Below, one piece after another: positions 10,270 through 20,501 of a stretch of 64,000 nucleotides of DNA. The notes below the pieces were generated by a model. It did no database searches. It worked only from the letters and a program-made list of their open reading frames with translations, and was not told the origin of the DNA. The position numbers and the translations under genes are program-made. This stretch comes from Brooklawnia cerclae (GTDB lineage: Bacteria > Actinomycetota > Actinomycetes > Propionibacteriales > Propionibacteriaceae), in contig NZ_JAAMOZ010000001.1 of the NCBI RefSeq assembly GCF_011758645.1, positions 248,001 through 312,000 on the forward strand, in the 5' to 3' direction. Position 1 is the first letter of the stretch. Each line of letters begins with the position of its first letter.

Positions 10270-10365
10270 CGCGCGGGTGCTGTATCTTCCCGCGGGCGGT
10301 ATACGGCCCGCGGGAAGCACTTGGGTCCGCGTGAGCGCCACGCGAGCCGCGTGAAGGAGGGTGGT
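10270..10365. repeat. Dispersed hairpin repeat, copy 1
   Basis: The core is a 10-bp perfect inverted repeat, TTCCCGCGGG at 10287-10296 and its complement at 10307-10316, around a 10-base loop. The flanks (CGCGCGGGTGC upstream, then CCGCGTGAG and GCCGCGTGAAGG downstream) recur in the same order at 50821-50930, so this is a dispersed intergenic repeat. Confidence 0.75.
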
Positions 10366-10380
10366 AAGCCCAGGGTTCCG

Positions 10381-10419
10381 GGGGTGCGCCAGCCGGTTCT
10401 TGGGGGTGCGCCAGCCGGT
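10381..10419. repeat. 17-bp direct repeat
   Basis: The 17-base string GGGGTGCGCCAGCCGGT occurs at 10381-10397 and again at 10403-10419. It is part of the repeat-rich interval; no function is evident. Confidence 0.75.
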
Positions 10420-10554
10420 CCCTGGGCCCGTCGGGGGTGGAGCCGTCCGGGCAAGCGCGGTGAGCGAGCGCCTCACAGCACCCTGACGGCACGCGCCAAT
10501 AGCGTCGGGAACGCGTCCGACGACACAACTACGTGGTGCTCGGGTGACCTCGAA

Positions 10555-10673
10555 GCTGGTGCCGGAGGGACCTCCCCCGGAACCTATCCCTTCGAGACCC
10601 CCGTCAAAACCCACTGCCACCAGCGCACTCACCCGGCTGTGCGCGTTCCGGGGGAGGTCCCTCCGGCACCAGC
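10555..10673. repeat. Inverted-repeat element B (REPIN/MITE-like)
   Basis: A perfect 29-bp inverted repeat (10555-10583 and 10645-10673) flanks 61 bases. The arm begins GCTGGTGCCGGAGGG and is related to the arm of element A 0.5 kb away. No open frame lies inside, so if mobile it depends on a transposase elsewhere. Confidence 0.85.
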
Positions 10674-10791
10674 GGCAGCCAGCCCACCCCCCGAGACCGG
10701 AGATCAGCCACCGCGCCTTCACCCGCCGTCAGAACTGCGGCAGTAGGTCAGAAACTGCGGCAGCAGCCAACCCACCCCCGAGATCGAAGGA

Positions 10792-11571
10792 TCAGCCGAA
10801 CTGACCGGTGATGTAGCGCTCGGTGTCCTTCTGGGTGGGGTTGGTGAAGATCTTCTCGGTCTGGTCGAACTCCACGAGGTGCCCCGGCTTGCCCGTCCCC
10901 TCGATGTTGAAGAAGCCGGTCTTGTCCGACACCCGCGATGCCTGCTGCATGTTGTGGGTGACGATGACGACCGTGTAGTTCTCCTTGAGCTCCTGGATCA
11001 GGTCCTCGATCGCCAGCGTCGAGATCGGGTCGAGGGCCGAGCAGGGCTCGTCCATCAACAACACCTCGGGCTGGATGGCGATCGCGCGGGCGATGCACAG
11101 GCGCTGCTGCTGGCCGCCGGACAGCCCGTTGCCCGGGGCGTCGAGGCGATCCTTGACTTCCTTCCAGAGGTTGGCGCCCTGCAGCGAGCGCTCCACCACT
11201 TCGTCCTGCTGGGCCTTCGCCATGCGCCGGGCGTTCAGCTTGATGCCGGCGAGCACGTTGTCGCGGATGCTCATCGTCGGGAACGGGTTGGGCTGCTGGA
11301 ACACCATGCCCACCTGCTGGCGGACGCGCACCGGATCGACGTTGTTCGCGTAGATGTTCTGTTCGTCGAGCAGCACCTCACCGGAGACGTGCCCGCCCGG
11401 GGTGAGTTCGAGCATGCGGTCGAGTGTGCGCAGCACCGTCGACTTGCCGCAGCCCGACGGGCCGATGAACGCGGTCACCGCACGCGGCTCGATCACCATG
11501 TCGACACCCTCGACGGCGAGGAAGTCGCCGTAGTAGACGTTGAGGTTCTTCAACTCCATACGCTTGGCCAT
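10792..11571 (-). CDS. pstB: Phosphate ABC transporter, ATP-binding protein
   Basis: 259 residues. This is the ATPase of the high-affinity phosphate importer. Walker A is GPSGCGKST, the signature is [14 protein letters not shown], and Walker B is [21 protein letters not shown] is typical of PstB. It is the last gene of the pstSCAB run, 31 bp after pstA. phoU, often the next gene, is absent; the repeat-rich interval follows instead. Confidence 0.96.
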   Translation of the reverse strand: MAKRMELKNLNVYYGDFLAVEGVDMVIEPRAVTAFIGPSGCGKSTVLRTLDRMLELTPGGHVSGEVLLDEQNIYANNVDPVRVRQQVGMVFQQPNPFPTMSIRDNVLAGIKLNARRMAKAQQDEVVERSLQGANLWKEVKDRLDAPGNGLSGGQQQRLCIARAIAIQPEVLLMDEPCSALDPISTLAIEDLIQELKENYTVVIVTHNMQQASRVSDKTGFFNIEGTGKPGHLVEFDQTEKIFTNPTQKDTERYITGQFG

Positions 11572-11602
11572 TGTTGTTGCTCTGCTTTCTGGTCGAGGGT
11601 GC

Positions 11603-12706
11603 TCAGCGGTTGATCTTGGGTGCGAAGCGCTTGGCGATGATGCGTCCGACGATGTTCAGGATCATGACGATCAGCACCAGGATGAGGGCACCGGTCCAGG
11701 CGCGGTCGAAGTAGGCGGATTGCGGTCTACCGGGGCGCGTGTATTCGTAGTACACGAACACGGGAAGCGAGGTCATGGGATTGACGGCGTTGCCGCCGGT
11801 CGGCAGCGGGTTGTAGTTCATCGAGTCGGTGAATCCCATGGTGACCAGCAGCGGGGCGGTCTCGCCGATGATGCGGGCGATCGCCAGGATAACACCCGAG
11901 ACGATGCCCGAGATCGACGTCGGGAGCACGACCCGGACGATGGTCCGCCACCTCTTGACGCCCAATGCGTAGGACGCTTCGCGAAGGCTGTTGGGCACCA
12001 ACCGGATGATCTCCTCCGAGTTGCGCACGACGTAGGGGATCATCAGCACCGACAGGGCGACCGCACCGGCCAGACCCGACTTCGAAGGCCCCAGGAGCGT
12101 GGAGAACAGGGCATAGGCGAACAGGCCCGCGACGATCGAGGGAATACCCGTCATGACGTCGACGAGGAACGTGATGGCCCGCTTGAGGAAGCCGTTGTTG
12201 CCGTACTCGACGAGGTAGATGGCCGTGAACAGGCCGATCGGCACGGAGAACAGGGTCGCCAGGCCCGTGACGATGAGCGTTCCCGCGATGGCGTGCGATG
12301 CGCCACCGCCCTCGCCGACGACGTTGCGCTTGCTCTGGGTGAAGTAGTCGAGGTCGAACCGGTTCCAGCCCTGCCCGATCACCTCGACGAGCAGGGAGAC
12401 CAGCGGGATGAGCGCGAGGATGAACGCGCCGAAGATCACATACCTGGCCAGCCGGTTGGATGCCCGGCGCTGCCCCTCCACGGCGAAGGCGAGCGCGTAG
12501 ACGCTCACCAGGAAGATCAGGACGCCGAGGATGAGCGAGGTGACGATGCCGAACGCCCCGAACAGGGCCAGCAGTGCGGCGGCGACGCAGACGGAGACGA
12601 CGAGCAGCGCCAGGTCGGTGTACTTGGGCAGCTGCCCGCCCGTCAGGCTCGTGTCGCGGATCCGGGCCTCAGGCTGGGCGCCGGTCGTTGTGGTGTCGAT
12701 ACTCAT
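11603..12706 (-). CDS. pstA: Phosphate ABC transporter permease PstA
   Basis: 367 residues, longer than the usual ~300 because of an N-terminal extension of about 70 residues with two extra hydrophobic segments. The core has the binding-protein-dependent permease (EAA) loop with [16 protein letters not shown], and further membrane helices on both sides. Its ATG overlaps the pstC stop by 4 bases. It forms the channel with PstC. Confidence 0.93.
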   Translation of the reverse strand: MSIDTTTTGAQPEARIRDTSLTGGQLPKYTDLALLVVSVCVAAALLALFGAFGIVTSLILGVLIFLVSVYALAFAVEGQRRASNRLARYVIFGAFILALIPLVSLLVEVIGQGWNRFDLDYFTQSKRNVVGEGGGASHAIAGTLIVTGLATLFSVPIGLFTAIYLVEYGNNGFLKRAITFLVDVMTGIPSIVAGLFAYALFSTLLGPSKSGLAGAVALSVLMIPYVVRNSEEIIRLVPNSLREASYALGVKRWRTIVRVVLPTSISGIVSGVILAIARIIGETAPLLVTMGFTDSMNYNPLPTGGNAVNPMTSLPVFVYYEYTRPGRPQSAYFDRAWTGALILVLIVMILNIVGRIIAKRFAPKINR

Positions 12707-13698
12707 CGGTCGGCGTCCTCCTTGCCGGCGCGCCGGGCAACCGGGCGGGTTCTCCTGCCTCCGGTGATCATGCGGCCCAGCAGGTTGACCACGAAGGTGA
12801 TGACGAACAGGACGAGGCCGGTCGCGATCAACGTCGGGACGGTGGCGGTGTCAGCCTCGGGAAATGTGAGCGCGATGTTCGCCGCGATCGTGTTGGGGTT
12901 GTTGGAGCTGACCAGATTGACGCTCATGAACCGGCCGGGCGACAGCACCATGGCCACCGCCATGGTCTCACCGAGAGCGCGCCCGAGCCCGAGCATGGCC
13001 GCCGAGACGACCCCGGAGCGGCCGAACGGGAAGACCACCTGCCGGATCATCTCCCAGCGTGTGGCGCCGAGGGCCAGGGACGCCTCCTCCTGCAGGCCGG
13101 GGGTGCGCAGGAAGACCTCCCGCGACAGCGAGGTGACGATCGGCAGGACCATGATGGCGAGCACGAGCGCGGCGGTCAGCATCGTGCGTCCCGTGCCGGA
13201 CGCCGGCCCTGCGAAGAACGGGATGAAGCTCAGGTGATCGGCGAGCCAGGTGTAGAGCGGCTGGATCTGTGGCGCGAGCACGTTGATGCCCCACAGGCCG
13301 AAGACGACCGAGGGCACAGCGGCCAGCAGGTCGATGACGAAGGCCACCGGGGTCGCCAGGAACTTGGGGGCGTAGTGGGAGACGTACAAGGCGATGCCCA
13401 CGGCCACCGGGACGGCGAACAGCAGGGCGAGGAACGAGGCCCAGACCGTGCCGAACAGGTAGGGCAGGACGTAGCTCCAGACATTGGTGGTCTGGTTGGG
13501 GTAGTGGGCGTCGCCCAGGAACGCGGGCACCGATTGCCCGATCAGGAAGATCGCGACCGCCGCGAGAATGGCCATGATGAGCATCCCGGAACCGACCGAG
13601 AGACCCTTGAATACCGAGTCGCCCGCGTGACCGGACGATGTGAGGGGCAGGTCGGGGGTCGAGTCGCCCACGGCGACCTCCCCGCGTGTTGCGGACAT
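12703..13698 (-). CDS. pstC: Phosphate ABC transporter permease PstC
   Basis: 331 residues. Six or so membrane segments and the EAA loop (QEEASLALGATRWEMI) mark it as the second permease. I chose the ATG at 13698, which has GGAG about 10 bases upstream; a longer frame reaching 13755 lacks this. It sits between pstS and pstA and overlaps pstA by 4 bases. Confidence 0.93.
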   Translation of the reverse strand: MSATRGEVAVGDSTPDLPLTSSGHAGDSVFKGLSVGSGMLIMAILAAVAIFLIGQSVPAFLGDAHYPNQTTNVWSYVLPYLFGTVWASFLALLFAVPVAVGIALYVSHYAPKFLATPVAFVIDLLAAVPSVVFGLWGINVLAPQIQPLYTWLADHLSFIPFFAGPASGTGRTMLTAALVLAIMVLPIVTSLSREVFLRTPGLQEEASLALGATRWEMIRQVVFPFGRSGVVSAAMLGLGRALGETMAVAMVLSPGRFMSVNLVSSNNPNTIAANIALTFPEADTATVPTLIATGLVLFVITFVVNLLGRMITGGRRTRPVARRAGKEDADR

Positions 13699-13817
13699 GT
13701 GGTGTCTCCAGTAAGAGTCGGCTGACAAGGCTGTGCACACGCACCCGCCCCCCAAACTAGGCGTTTGGAGGGCGGGCGGTCAACGTATGACTTCGATCAC
13801 GTCGTGAACCGGTCGGA

Positions 13818-14918
13818 TCACTTGATGGACGCGGCGGCCTCCTGGACGCCAGTGGCGAGGTCACCGCTCAGCGGCGCGTTGCCGGCCTGGGGCTGCGCGG
13901 CCTCCTGACCCTCGTCCGAGGCGATGTAGGTGAGGTAGGCGTTCACGAGCTCACCCTTGGCCGAATCGGCGTACTCCTGGCAGGCGATCGCGTAGGAGAC
14001 CAGGACGAACGGGTAACCGGCCGCGGTGCGGTCGAGATCCAGCGCCCAGTCGTTGTCCTCGCGGCCCTCGACGCGGCTGGATGCCTCGACGATCTGCGCG
14101 GCATCGTCGGCGGTCGGGCCGACGTACTCGCCGGTGCCGTCCGGGCTGTAGGTCGCCACGGTCATGCCGTCCTCGACGCCGGACTCGTCCGCGTAGCCGA
14201 TCGTGCCCGCACCGTTCTGGACGGCGGCGATGACACCGCTGGTGCCCTGCGCGCCCTCGCCACCCAGCGTGGCCGGCCAGTCGCCGGACGAGGCGTCGGT
14301 CCACACCTCGGGGGCGATGCTGGCCAGGGTGGCGGTGAAGTTCTCGGTGGTGCCCGAGTTGTCGGAGCGGTGCACGGGAGTGATCGCCAGGTCGGGCAGG
14401 CTCGCGCCGGAGTTCAGCTCGGCGATCGCGGCGTCGTTCCAGTTGGTGATCTCGCCCTTGAAGATCTTGGCGACCACCTCGGCGTCGAGCTTGAGGTCGT
14501 CCACGCCCTCGACGTTGTAGACGATGGCGATCGGGGAGATGTAGATCGGCAGGTTGATCGGCGTGGTGCCGGTGGCGCACAGGGCGAAGGTGCCCGACAT
14601 CTCGTCGTCCTTCAGCGCCCGGTCGGAGCCGGCGAAGTCGGCGGCGCCGTCGGTGAAGGCGGTGCGGCCGGCGCCCGAGCCGTCCGGCGAGTAGTTGACG
14701 GTCACGGCCGAGTGGGCTTCCTGGAACGCGGCGCGCCACACTTCCTGGGCGGCCTTCGCCGAGCTGGCGCCGGTGCCCTGCAGGGTGCCGCTCAGGGTGT
14801 CCGCCGAGCTGGCCGAGTCGCTCGAAGTCGAGCCGGAGTCGCTCTCGTTGGTGGCACAGGCCGACAGTGTCAGCGCAACCGCAGCGGCAATGGCCGCGCC
14901 CGCACGCAAGGTCTTCAC
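13818..14918 (-). CDS. pstS: Phosphate-binding lipoprotein PstS
   Basis: 366 residues. The signal peptide ends in the lipobox LTLSAC, followed by a Ser/Thr/Asp-rich tether, so it is an extracellular lipoprotein that captures phosphate for PstCAB. GTGASSAK, SPDGSGAGRTAFTDGAADFAGSDR-type and HRSDNSGTTENF segments are the phosphate-contacting loops of the family. I chose the GTG at 14918 because GGAGGG lies 9 bases upstream; the longer ATG frame to 14954 has no such site. First gene of the pst operon and preceded by a PHO-box-like site. Confidence 0.93.
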   Translation of the reverse strand: MKTLRAGAAIAAAVALTLSACATNESDSGSTSSDSASSADTLSGTLQGTGASSAKAAQEVWRAAFQEAHSAVTVNYSPDGSGAGRTAFTDGAADFAGSDRALKDDEMSGTFALCATGTTPINLPIYISPIAIVYNVEGVDDLKLDAEVVAKIFKGEITNWNDAAIAELNSGASLPDLAITPVHRSDNSGTTENFTATLASIAPEVWTDASSGDWPATLGGEGAQGTSGVIAAVQNGAGTIGYADESGVEDGMTVATYSPDGTGEYVGPTADDAAQIVEASSRVEGREDNDWALDLDRTAAGYPFVLVSYAIACQEYADSAKGELVNAYLTYIASDEGQEAAQPQAGNAPLSGDLATGVQEAAASIK

Positions 14919-15013
14919 AGTCTTGTTCCCTCCAGGGACGATGGTTTCGAACACGGGCCCGCGAAAGGCCCTCGGCTTCGAAGTTACGAGCCGGTTATGA
15001 CGTGAACCGAGCC

Positions 15014-15035
15014 CTAGGGTGAACGGTTGGTGAAC
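15014..15035 (-). promoter_or_regulatory. PHO-box-like direct repeats upstream of pstS
   Basis: Read on the - strand, two adjacent 11-base units each begin GTTCACC (GTTCACC-AACC then GTTCACC-CTAG). This is the direct-repeat layout of PhoP boxes in Streptomyces. It lies about 100 bases upstream of the pstS start, as expected for phosphate-starvation control. The phoPR genes are not in the window. Confidence 0.7.
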
Positions 15036-15082
15036 GCCCGATGTACATCAGGGGGGTGATCGTCGTCCAATCTGGCCAAAGG

Positions 15083-15967
15083 TCACAGTTTGGGAGCAAT
15101 ATGGGCTGTTGCCCTGGCTTGTCCTCGTTCGGACATGCTAAATACGATCACTTCCGCGGGCTTGGGTGTCTTGTGCAGCGCGACACCGAGGAAATCCAGC
15201 ATCGCGGGCAGCACAGGCCGATGCCCGCACAGCGCCAGGGGCTCGCCGCTGGCCTGCGCGATCGCCCGCACCTGGCTCATCGCCCAGGTGACGCCATCGG
15301 GGTCGGCCGCCGCGGACTCCTCGCTGAGCTCGGTGAAGGTCTGCACGTCCAGGCCCGCGCGCTGGGCATACGGCGTCAGCGTCCGGACGCACCGCGTCGC
15401 CGACGAACTCACCAGGTGCCGGACGCCGAAGGCGGCGAACACGTCGGCCAGCGCTTTGGCCTGGCGTCGTCCCCGCTCGGTCAGCCGCCGATCGCAGTCG
15501 GGCCCCTTCCACTGCCGGCGGGCCATCGCCTTCGAATGCCGGACGATGATGAACGGGACGCCGGGTGGGACGCGCAGCGCCTCGGTGAGGACACGGACGT
15601 CGTCGGGATACGACAGCCGGGCGATGGCCTGGGCCACCGACCACCATTCGATCAGGTCGGCCTCGCCGTCGTGGTCGGCGACCGGGTCGTCCGTGGCCGC
15701 GGCGAGCCACCATTCGACGGTCTTGCGGCGGCCCGCGACCTCGTAACGGGAGTCCGGAAGCCGTGCCAGCAGCCGGGCCCGGTACCCGGTCTCCTCCAGG
15801 GTCTCCCGGACGGCGGCGACGGGGCCGTACTCGTCCGGGTTCAGCTTTCCCTTCGGCAGGCTCCAGTCGTCGTAGGCGGGACGATGCACGACCAGCACCT
15901 CGCAGTCACTGCCCTCGCCCCTCAGCACGACCGTGCCCGCTGCCAGGATCTCCCCCCGTTTGGCCAT
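15083..15967 (-). CDS. Nudix hydrolase fused to histidine phosphatase (MutT1-like)
   Basis: 294 residues, two domains. Residues ~1-135 are Nudix, with the box running from GKLNPDEYG to RETLEETGY. Residues ~140-294 are a histidine phosphatase with VRHSKA as the active-site motif and CGHRPVLP as the second His. Mycobacterial MutT1 has this architecture and hydrolyses 8-oxo-dGTP and diadenosine polyphosphates. It starts 1 base after the ppk1 stop, so the two are co-transcribed, which fits a role in nucleotide and phosphate metabolism. Confidence 0.88.
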   Translation of the reverse strand: MAKRGEILAAGTVVLRGEGSDCEVLVVHRPAYDDWSLPKGKLNPDEYGPVAAVRETLEETGYRARLLARLPDSRYEVAGRRKTVEWWLAAATDDPVADHDGEADLIEWWSVAQAIARLSYPDDVRVLTEALRVPPGVPFIIVRHSKAMARRQWKGPDCDRRLTERGRRQAKALADVFAAFGVRHLVSSSATRCVRTLTPYAQRAGLDVQTFTELSEESAAADPDGVTWAMSQVRAIAQASGEPLALCGHRPVLPAMLDFLGVALHKTPKPAEVIVFSMSERGQARATAHIAPKL

Positions 15968-15968
15968 G

Positions 15969-18068
15969 TCAGTGCCTGCGAGTCGCCGTGCGTTCGATGA
16001 GGCGCTCCTGTATGTCGCGCAGCGGTCTTCCGTCGGCGTTCGTCGTCACGGGCGTCCAGTTCTCGTCGGACAGGTGCCAGCTCACCGACGACTCGTCGAA
16101 CGCCATGTCGAACAACTCGCCGATCTCGGCGATGTGGCCGGGGTGCGTGATCGACACGATGGCCTCGACGCGCCGGTCGAGGTTGCGGTGCATGAGGTCG
16201 GAACTGCCGATGCCGACGGTCGGCCGTCCGGCGTTCTCGAACCAGAAGAGCCGCGAGTGCTCCAGGAAACGTCCGAGGATCGACCGGACGCGGATGTTCT
16301 CCGACAGGCCCGGTATGCCGGGGCGCAGCGCGCAGATGCCGCGCACCCACAGATCGACGGGCACACCTGCCTGGGACGCGCGGTAGAGCGCGTCGATCGT
16401 GGCCTCGTCGACGATCGAGTTGACCTTGATGCGGATCCGCGCGGGCAACCCGGCCCGCTTGTGGGCGATCTCGTGGTTGATCCGGGCGATCAGGCCGGTG
16501 CGGATGCCCTGGGGAGCCACCAGCAGCCGCCGGTAGTTCGTCTCCTGCGTCATGCCGGACAGGTGGTTGAACAGCCGTGCGACGTCGTCGGTGATGATGG
16601 GGTTGCAGGTGAGCAGCCCCATGTCCTCGTACTGGCGGGCGGTCTTGGGGTTGTAGTTGCCGGTGCCGATATGGGCGTAGCGCCGCAGGCCGTCGGGCTC
16701 GTCACGGACGACGAGCATCAGCTTGCAGTGGGTCTTGAGCCCGACCATCCCGTACACCACGTGGACGCCGTTCTTCTCGAGCTTGCGCGCCCACTTGATG
16801 TTGTTCTGCTCGTCGAAGCGTGCCTTCACCTCGACCAGGGTCAGCACCTGCTTGCCCGACATCGCGGCCTCGATGAGGGCGTCCACGATCGGTGAGTCGC
16901 CGCTGGTGCGGTACAGGGTCTGCTTGATGGCGAGCACCTGGGGATCCGCCGCGGCCTGCTCCACCAGCCGCTGGACGCTGGTGGCGAAGGAGTCGTACGG
17001 GTGGTGGAGCAGCACGTCCTTCTTGCGCAGCGCCTTGAAGATGTCGGCCGGGGCGCTGGTCTCGATTCCCCTGACCAGATCCGGGTGCGTCTTGGGCAGG
17101 AAGTTCGGGTAGCTGAGGTCCTCGCGGTCGACGCCGGCCAGCGCGAACAGGCCGGTCAGGTCGAGCGGGGCGGGCAGCTTGAAGACCTCGCGGGACGAGA
17201 CGTCGAGTTCGGTGCGCAGCAGCTCGAGCATCTCGCCGTCGATCGTGTCCTCGACCTCGAGGCGAACCGGCGGACGGCCGACCTTGCGGCTCAGCAGTTC
17301 CTTCTCGATGGCGACGAGGATGTTCTCGGCGTCGTCCTCCTCGACCTCGACGTCCTCGTTGCGGGTGACGCGGAAGGTCGTGTGCTGGAGCACCTGCATG
17401 CCGCTGAAGATCTCGTCCAGGTGCTGGATGATCAGGTCTTCCAGTGGGACGAAACGGCCCTCGCCCAGCGAGATGAACCGCGAGAGGATCGAGGGCACCT
17501 TGACGCGGGCGAACTGGCGCGTGCCGGTCGTCGGGTTGCGCAGCAGCACGGCCAGGTTGATCGACAGCCCCGAGATGTAGGGGAACGGGTGGCTGGGATC
17601 GACCGCCAGCGGCGTGAGCACCGGGAAGATGCGCTCGGTGAACAGCTCGTGCATCCGGTGCTGCTCGCCGGCGGTCAGATCGGCCCAGGTGAGGATCCGG
17701 ATGCCGTGGGCCTCCAGTTCGGGGCGCACCTGGGTGGCGAAGATACGGGACTGCTCGGTCATCAGCTGGGCGGTGCGCGCCAGGATCGCGTCGTGCAGGT
17801 CGCGGGGCAACATGCCCGCCGCCGACGAGACGGCCACACCCGCGTCGATGCGCCGCTTCAGGCCGGCGACCCGCACCATGTAGAACTCGTCCAGGTTCGA
17901 GCTGAAGATGGCGAGGAACTTGGCGCGCTCCAGCAGAGGGACGCGCTGTGCGTCCCTCGCCAGATCGAGCACGCGATTGTTGAAGGCGAGCCAGCTGAGC
18001 TCACGGTCGGAATACCGACCGGTGGGCAACTCGTCCAGCCCGCTCCTGTCGTGCGTCTGCTCGACCAT
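15969..18068 (-). CDS. ppk1: Polyphosphate kinase 1
   Basis: 699 residues, full length. It makes polyphosphate from ATP reversibly. [14 protein letters not shown] opens the N-terminal domain; [11 protein letters not shown] carries the phospho-accepting His, and [19 protein letters not shown] is the second PPK1 signature. It lies in the same orientation as the pst genes, upstream of the Nudix gene, consistent with a phosphate-storage neighbourhood. The gap to mshD is only 24 bp. Confidence 0.96.
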   Translation of the reverse strand: MVEQTHDRSGLDELPTGRYSDRELSWLAFNNRVLDLARDAQRVPLLERAKFLAIFSSNLDEFYMVRVAGLKRRIDAGVAVSSAAGMLPRDLHDAILARTAQLMTEQSRIFATQVRPELEAHGIRILTWADLTAGEQHRMHELFTERIFPVLTPLAVDPSHPFPYISGLSINLAVLLRNPTTGTRQFARVKVPSILSRFISLGEGRFVPLEDLIIQHLDEIFSGMQVLQHTTFRVTRNEDVEVEEDDAENILVAIEKELLSRKVGRPPVRLEVEDTIDGEMLELLRTELDVSSREVFKLPAPLDLTGLFALAGVDREDLSYPNFLPKTHPDLVRGIETSAPADIFKALRKKDVLLHHPYDSFATSVQRLVEQAAADPQVLAIKQTLYRTSGDSPIVDALIEAAMSGKQVLTLVEVKARFDEQNNIKWARKLEKNGVHVVYGMVGLKTHCKLMLVVRDEPDGLRRYAHIGTGNYNPKTARQYEDMGLLTCNPIITDDVARLFNHLSGMTQETNYRRLLVAPQGIRTGLIARINHEIAHKRAGLPARIRIKVNSIVDEATIDALYRASQAGVPVDLWVRGICALRPGIPGLSENIRVRSILGRFLEHSRLFWFENAGRPTVGIGSSDLMHRNLDRRVEAIVSITHPGHIAEIGELFDMAFDESSVSWHLSDENWTPVTTNADGRPLRDIQERLIERTATRRH

Positions 18069-18092
18069 GTCCTCTCCCTGCCCGAACGTCCG

Positions 18093-19013
18093 TCAGCTCG
18101 GCTGCGCCGTCGTCGCCGAACCGTAGGCGACGTCGGCGCTCGCCACCTCGAAGCCCGCCCGCCGGTACAGGGCGAGGGCGTGATCATTGTCCGCCTCGAC
18201 GTAGAGCTCGATCGTCGACGCGCCACGAGCACGCATGTGCAGGATACCGGCTGCCAGCAGGGCGCTGCCAACGCCGTGGCCCGCGTGCGCAGGCGACACG
18301 CCCAGCACGTAGACCTCCCCGACGAACTCGCCCGCGCCGGCCGCGGAGTCGGTCTGAGGCGAGGTGAGCTTCGTCCAGTGGTAGCCGGCGATCCCACCGG
18401 TGGACGCGTCCCGCGCGATCAGCAGGTCGTCGTCGCGATACCAGTCCTCGTCCATGCGGGCCCGGAAGTCCGCCGCGGTCATGGCGCCCTGCTCGGGATG
18501 GTGGGCGAAGGCGGCCGCGTTGACACGGACGAACTCGTCCAGGTCGCCGGGCCGGAAGTGATCGAGGACCAGCCCGTCGGGCAGCGGCCGGGCAGCGGGC
18601 GCGACCACGTCGGGGCCCAGCGTCATGAAGTTCAGGCCCCGGACGACACTCAGCCCGAGCGCACCGGCGAGCCCCTGCGCGCCGGGCAGGTTACCGAAGG
18701 CCCACCAGGTGGCGACCGTGCCGGATGCCCGCATCGCATCGGCGAGGCGTCGTCCGTGACCGCGACGCCGGTGATCGGGGTGGACGACCAGCTGGGCGCT
18801 CGCGTCGCCGGGGTCGACCTGGCCGTAGCCCACCAGCGTCTCGCCGTCGGTCGCCAGCCAGTGATCGACCACATGGGTGCCCAGACCGCGCAGAGCGAAC
18901 CGGGCGGACTCGTTGAGCGGTGCGACTGCGTCGTGTGCGGTTGCCGCGTCGCTCAGCGCCTGGACGGCGGCGTGTTGATCGGGGGACAGAGAAACGAGCT
19001 TTTCGGCCACCAC
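18093..19013 (-). CDS. mshD: Mycothiol synthase
   Basis: 306 residues. It transfers acetyl from acetyl-CoA to Cys-GlcN-inositol, the last step of mycothiol synthesis. There are two GNAT domains; the N-terminal one has VVHPDHRRRGHGRRLA, and the C-terminal one VLGVSPAHAGHGVGSALL plus ELYVEADNDHALALYRRAGF. The order glnR-mshD-phosphate genes matches mycobacteria. Together with mtr it shows that the organism uses mycothiol. Confidence 0.92.
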   Translation of the reverse strand: MVAEKLVSLSPDQHAAVQALSDAATAHDAVAPLNESARFALRGLGTHVVDHWLATDGETLVGYGQVDPGDASAQLVVHPDHRRRGHGRRLADAMRASGTVATWWAFGNLPGAQGLAGALGLSVVRGLNFMTLGPDVVAPAARPLPDGLVLDHFRPGDLDEFVRVNAAAFAHHPEQGAMTAADFRARMDEDWYRDDDLLIARDASTGGIAGYHWTKLTSPQTDSAAGAGEFVGEVYVLGVSPAHAGHGVGSALLAAGILHMRARGASTIELYVEADNDHALALYRRAGFEVASADVAYGSATTAQPS

Positions 19014-19044
19014 CCGAACCTACGCCATCGAGCCGAGGCGAGGG

Positions 19045-19716
19045 TCAGCGCGACGCGGAGAACCGGTAGCCCACGTTGCGCACCGTGCCGATGCACTGGT
19101 CGTGCTCGGGACCCAGCTTGGCGCGCAGTCGGCGGATGTGCACATCGACCGTGCGGGTGCCGCCGAAGTAGTCGTAGCCCCATACCTCGCTCAGCAGAAG
19201 CTCACGCGTCAGGACGCGTCCGGGATGGGCGACCATGTACTTCAGCAGTTCGAACTCGGTGTAGGTGAGATCGAGGGGTTCACCGTCCATGGTCGCCAGG
19301 TAGGCGTCCTCGTCGATGGCGATGGGGCCGGCCACCAGGGTGTTGGACGACGTGGTGCCCTGCATGCAGCAGCGGATGCGGGCCTCGAACTCGGCGGGGG
19401 ATGCGTCGTCCAGGATGAAGTCGTCGATACGCCAGTCGGTGCCGACTGCCGACAACCCCGCCGCCGGGACGAGCAGCAGGATGGGCCACCGGTCGGTGGC
19501 CGTCGCGATGAGTTGGCAGGTGGCGCGCGCGGCACCGAGGTCGGACCGTGCGTCCACGATCCCGAGGTCGGTGCCGATCGCCTGCGCAGCGGCCTGATCG
19601 CCGCCGACGACCGAGCGCACGGTGTGATTCAGCAACAGCAGTGCGCTAGGAGGTTCGGTCGGCGATTGCGACGCGCTGGCCGGCGTGACGAAACAGATCT
19701 CTGCCACGCTATCCAC
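19045..19716 (-). CDS. glnR: GlnR-like OmpR-family response regulator
   Basis: 223 residues. The N-terminal receiver-like domain (to ~120) is atypical, as in actinobacterial GlnR, which is not phosphorylated by a partner kinase. The C-terminal winged helix (about 128-223) ends in [13 protein letters not shown] and GYRFSASR. No histidine kinase gene is adjacent. GlnR is the global nitrogen regulator; its place beside mshD and the phosphate genes is the mycobacterial arrangement. Its start overlaps the dtd stop by 8 bases. Confidence 0.85.
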   Translation of the reverse strand: MDSVAEICFVTPASASQSPTEPPSALLLLNHTVRSVVGGDQAAAQAIGTDLGIVDARSDLGAARATCQLIATATDRWPILLLVPAAGLSAVGTDWRIDDFILDDASPAEFEARIRCCMQGTTSSNTLVAGPIAIDEDAYLATMDGEPLDLTYTEFELLKYMVAHPGRVLTRELLLSEVWGYDYFGGTRTVDVHIRRLRAKLGPEHDQCIGTVRNVGYRFSASR

Positions 19717-20233
19717 TTCCTGTCTCCCGGTGGCCGTCGTGCGGAGCTTCGCTGTCCCAGCGATGTGGCGACGTGACGGCCGAGTCCAAGGATACCGGCG
19801 CCCAGTCGGCCGAGTCGAGGATGACCGTCATCGGACCATCATTCACCAGGTTCACCGACATGTGCGCGCCGAATCGCCCGGTACCCACCGTCGCGCCCAG
19901 GGAACGCAGATCGTCCACGTACGCGTCCACCAACGGCTCGCTGATCGGCCCCGGCGCCGCCGCGTTCCACGTGGGACGACGCCCCTTGCGGGTGTTCGCG
20001 TACAACGTGAACTGGCTGATCACCAGGATCGGCGCTCCGAGGTCCGCCGCCGAACGCTCGTCGGGCATGATACGGAGCGTCCAGGTCTTCTCGGCCATGC
20101 GGCGGACGACCGCCCGGTCGTCGGAATGGGTGATGCCGACGAGCGCCACCAGTCCTGGGGACGCCAGCCGTCCGGTCACCTCCCCGTCCACTTCGACGTG
20201 GGCGCGGGCCGCTCGCTGGAGCACGACGCGCAT
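19709..20233 (-). CDS. dtd: D-aminoacyl-tRNA deacylase
   Basis: 174 residues, about 25 longer than usual owing to a polar C-terminal tail. It removes D-amino acids from mischarged tRNA. The invariant SQFTL motif is present ([13 protein letters not shown]). The second family motif, usually GPVT, reads GPMT here, which keeps the Gly-Pro pair. Start at the ATG at 20233; longer upstream frames are not supported. It overlaps glnR by 8 bases. Confidence 0.92.
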   Translation of the reverse strand: MRVVLQRAARAHVEVDGEVTGRLASPGLVALVGITHSDDRAVVRRMAEKTWTLRIMPDERSAADLGAPILVISQFTLYANTRKGRRPTWNAAAPGPISEPLVDAYVDDLRSLGATVGTGRFGAHMSVNLVNDGPMTVILDSADWAPVSLDSAVTSPHRWDSEAPHDGHRETGSG

Positions 20234-20314
20234 GGAATCGCCTTTCGCCGATGTCACCTGGCTGGGGTCAGAGCTTACCGGTACCGGGTGGGGCCCGGCG
20301 GGTAGGCTTACCGG

Positions 20315-20446
20315 GTGGCCCAGTTCTCGGTGATCGTCCTCGTGGTTGCTGCCTTGGTGGTGGCTCTCGCCGGGATGGTCGTCCTGGTGGGTCTGCTGCG
20401 GAACGCCGCGCGACCGACGTCGCACTCCGAGCCCCGAAGGGGCTGA
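20315..20446 (+). CDS. Possible 43-residue single-span membrane protein
   Basis: A GTG-started frame encodes [10 protein letters not shown], a continuous hydrophobic helix to about residue 28, and a short basic tail ending EPRRG. It lies between the divergent dtd gene and the FABP-like gene, 55 bases before the latter. I do not recognise the family. There is no strong Shine-Dalgarno site, so it may not be real. Confidence 0.45.
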   Translation: MAQFSVIVLVVAALVVALAGMVVLVGLLRNAARPTSHSEPRRG

Positions 20447-20501
20447 GCGGGTCGGCGCACCGCACGTCACCGTCGTCCCCGACCATTGCCTGGAGGAGCC
20501 C

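Larger units (their letters stand above)
9880..10791. other. Gene-free convergent intergenic region rich in repeats
   Basis: Between the GH3 gene (+) and pstB (-) I find no credible gene; the open frames here are repeat translations. The interval holds a GGTTC-type simple repeat, two related inverted-repeat elements, four 25-bp tandem repeats, a palindromic hairpin shared with 50.8 kb, and a 17-bp direct repeat. There is also a degenerate duplication of about 35 bp (near 10676-10710 and 10761-10797) ending at the pstB stop. Each is listed separately. Confidence 0.8.

Noticed and set aside
11540-13237. Long + strand open frame of 565 codons
   Set aside because: It lies antisense to pstB, pstA and pstC; the product is Asp/Arg/Gly/Gln-rich text with no domain, a typical shadow of G+C-rich genes.
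17001-19268. 755-codon + strand open frame
   Set aside because: It is antisense to ppk1, mshD and glnR, with low-complexity product and no motif.
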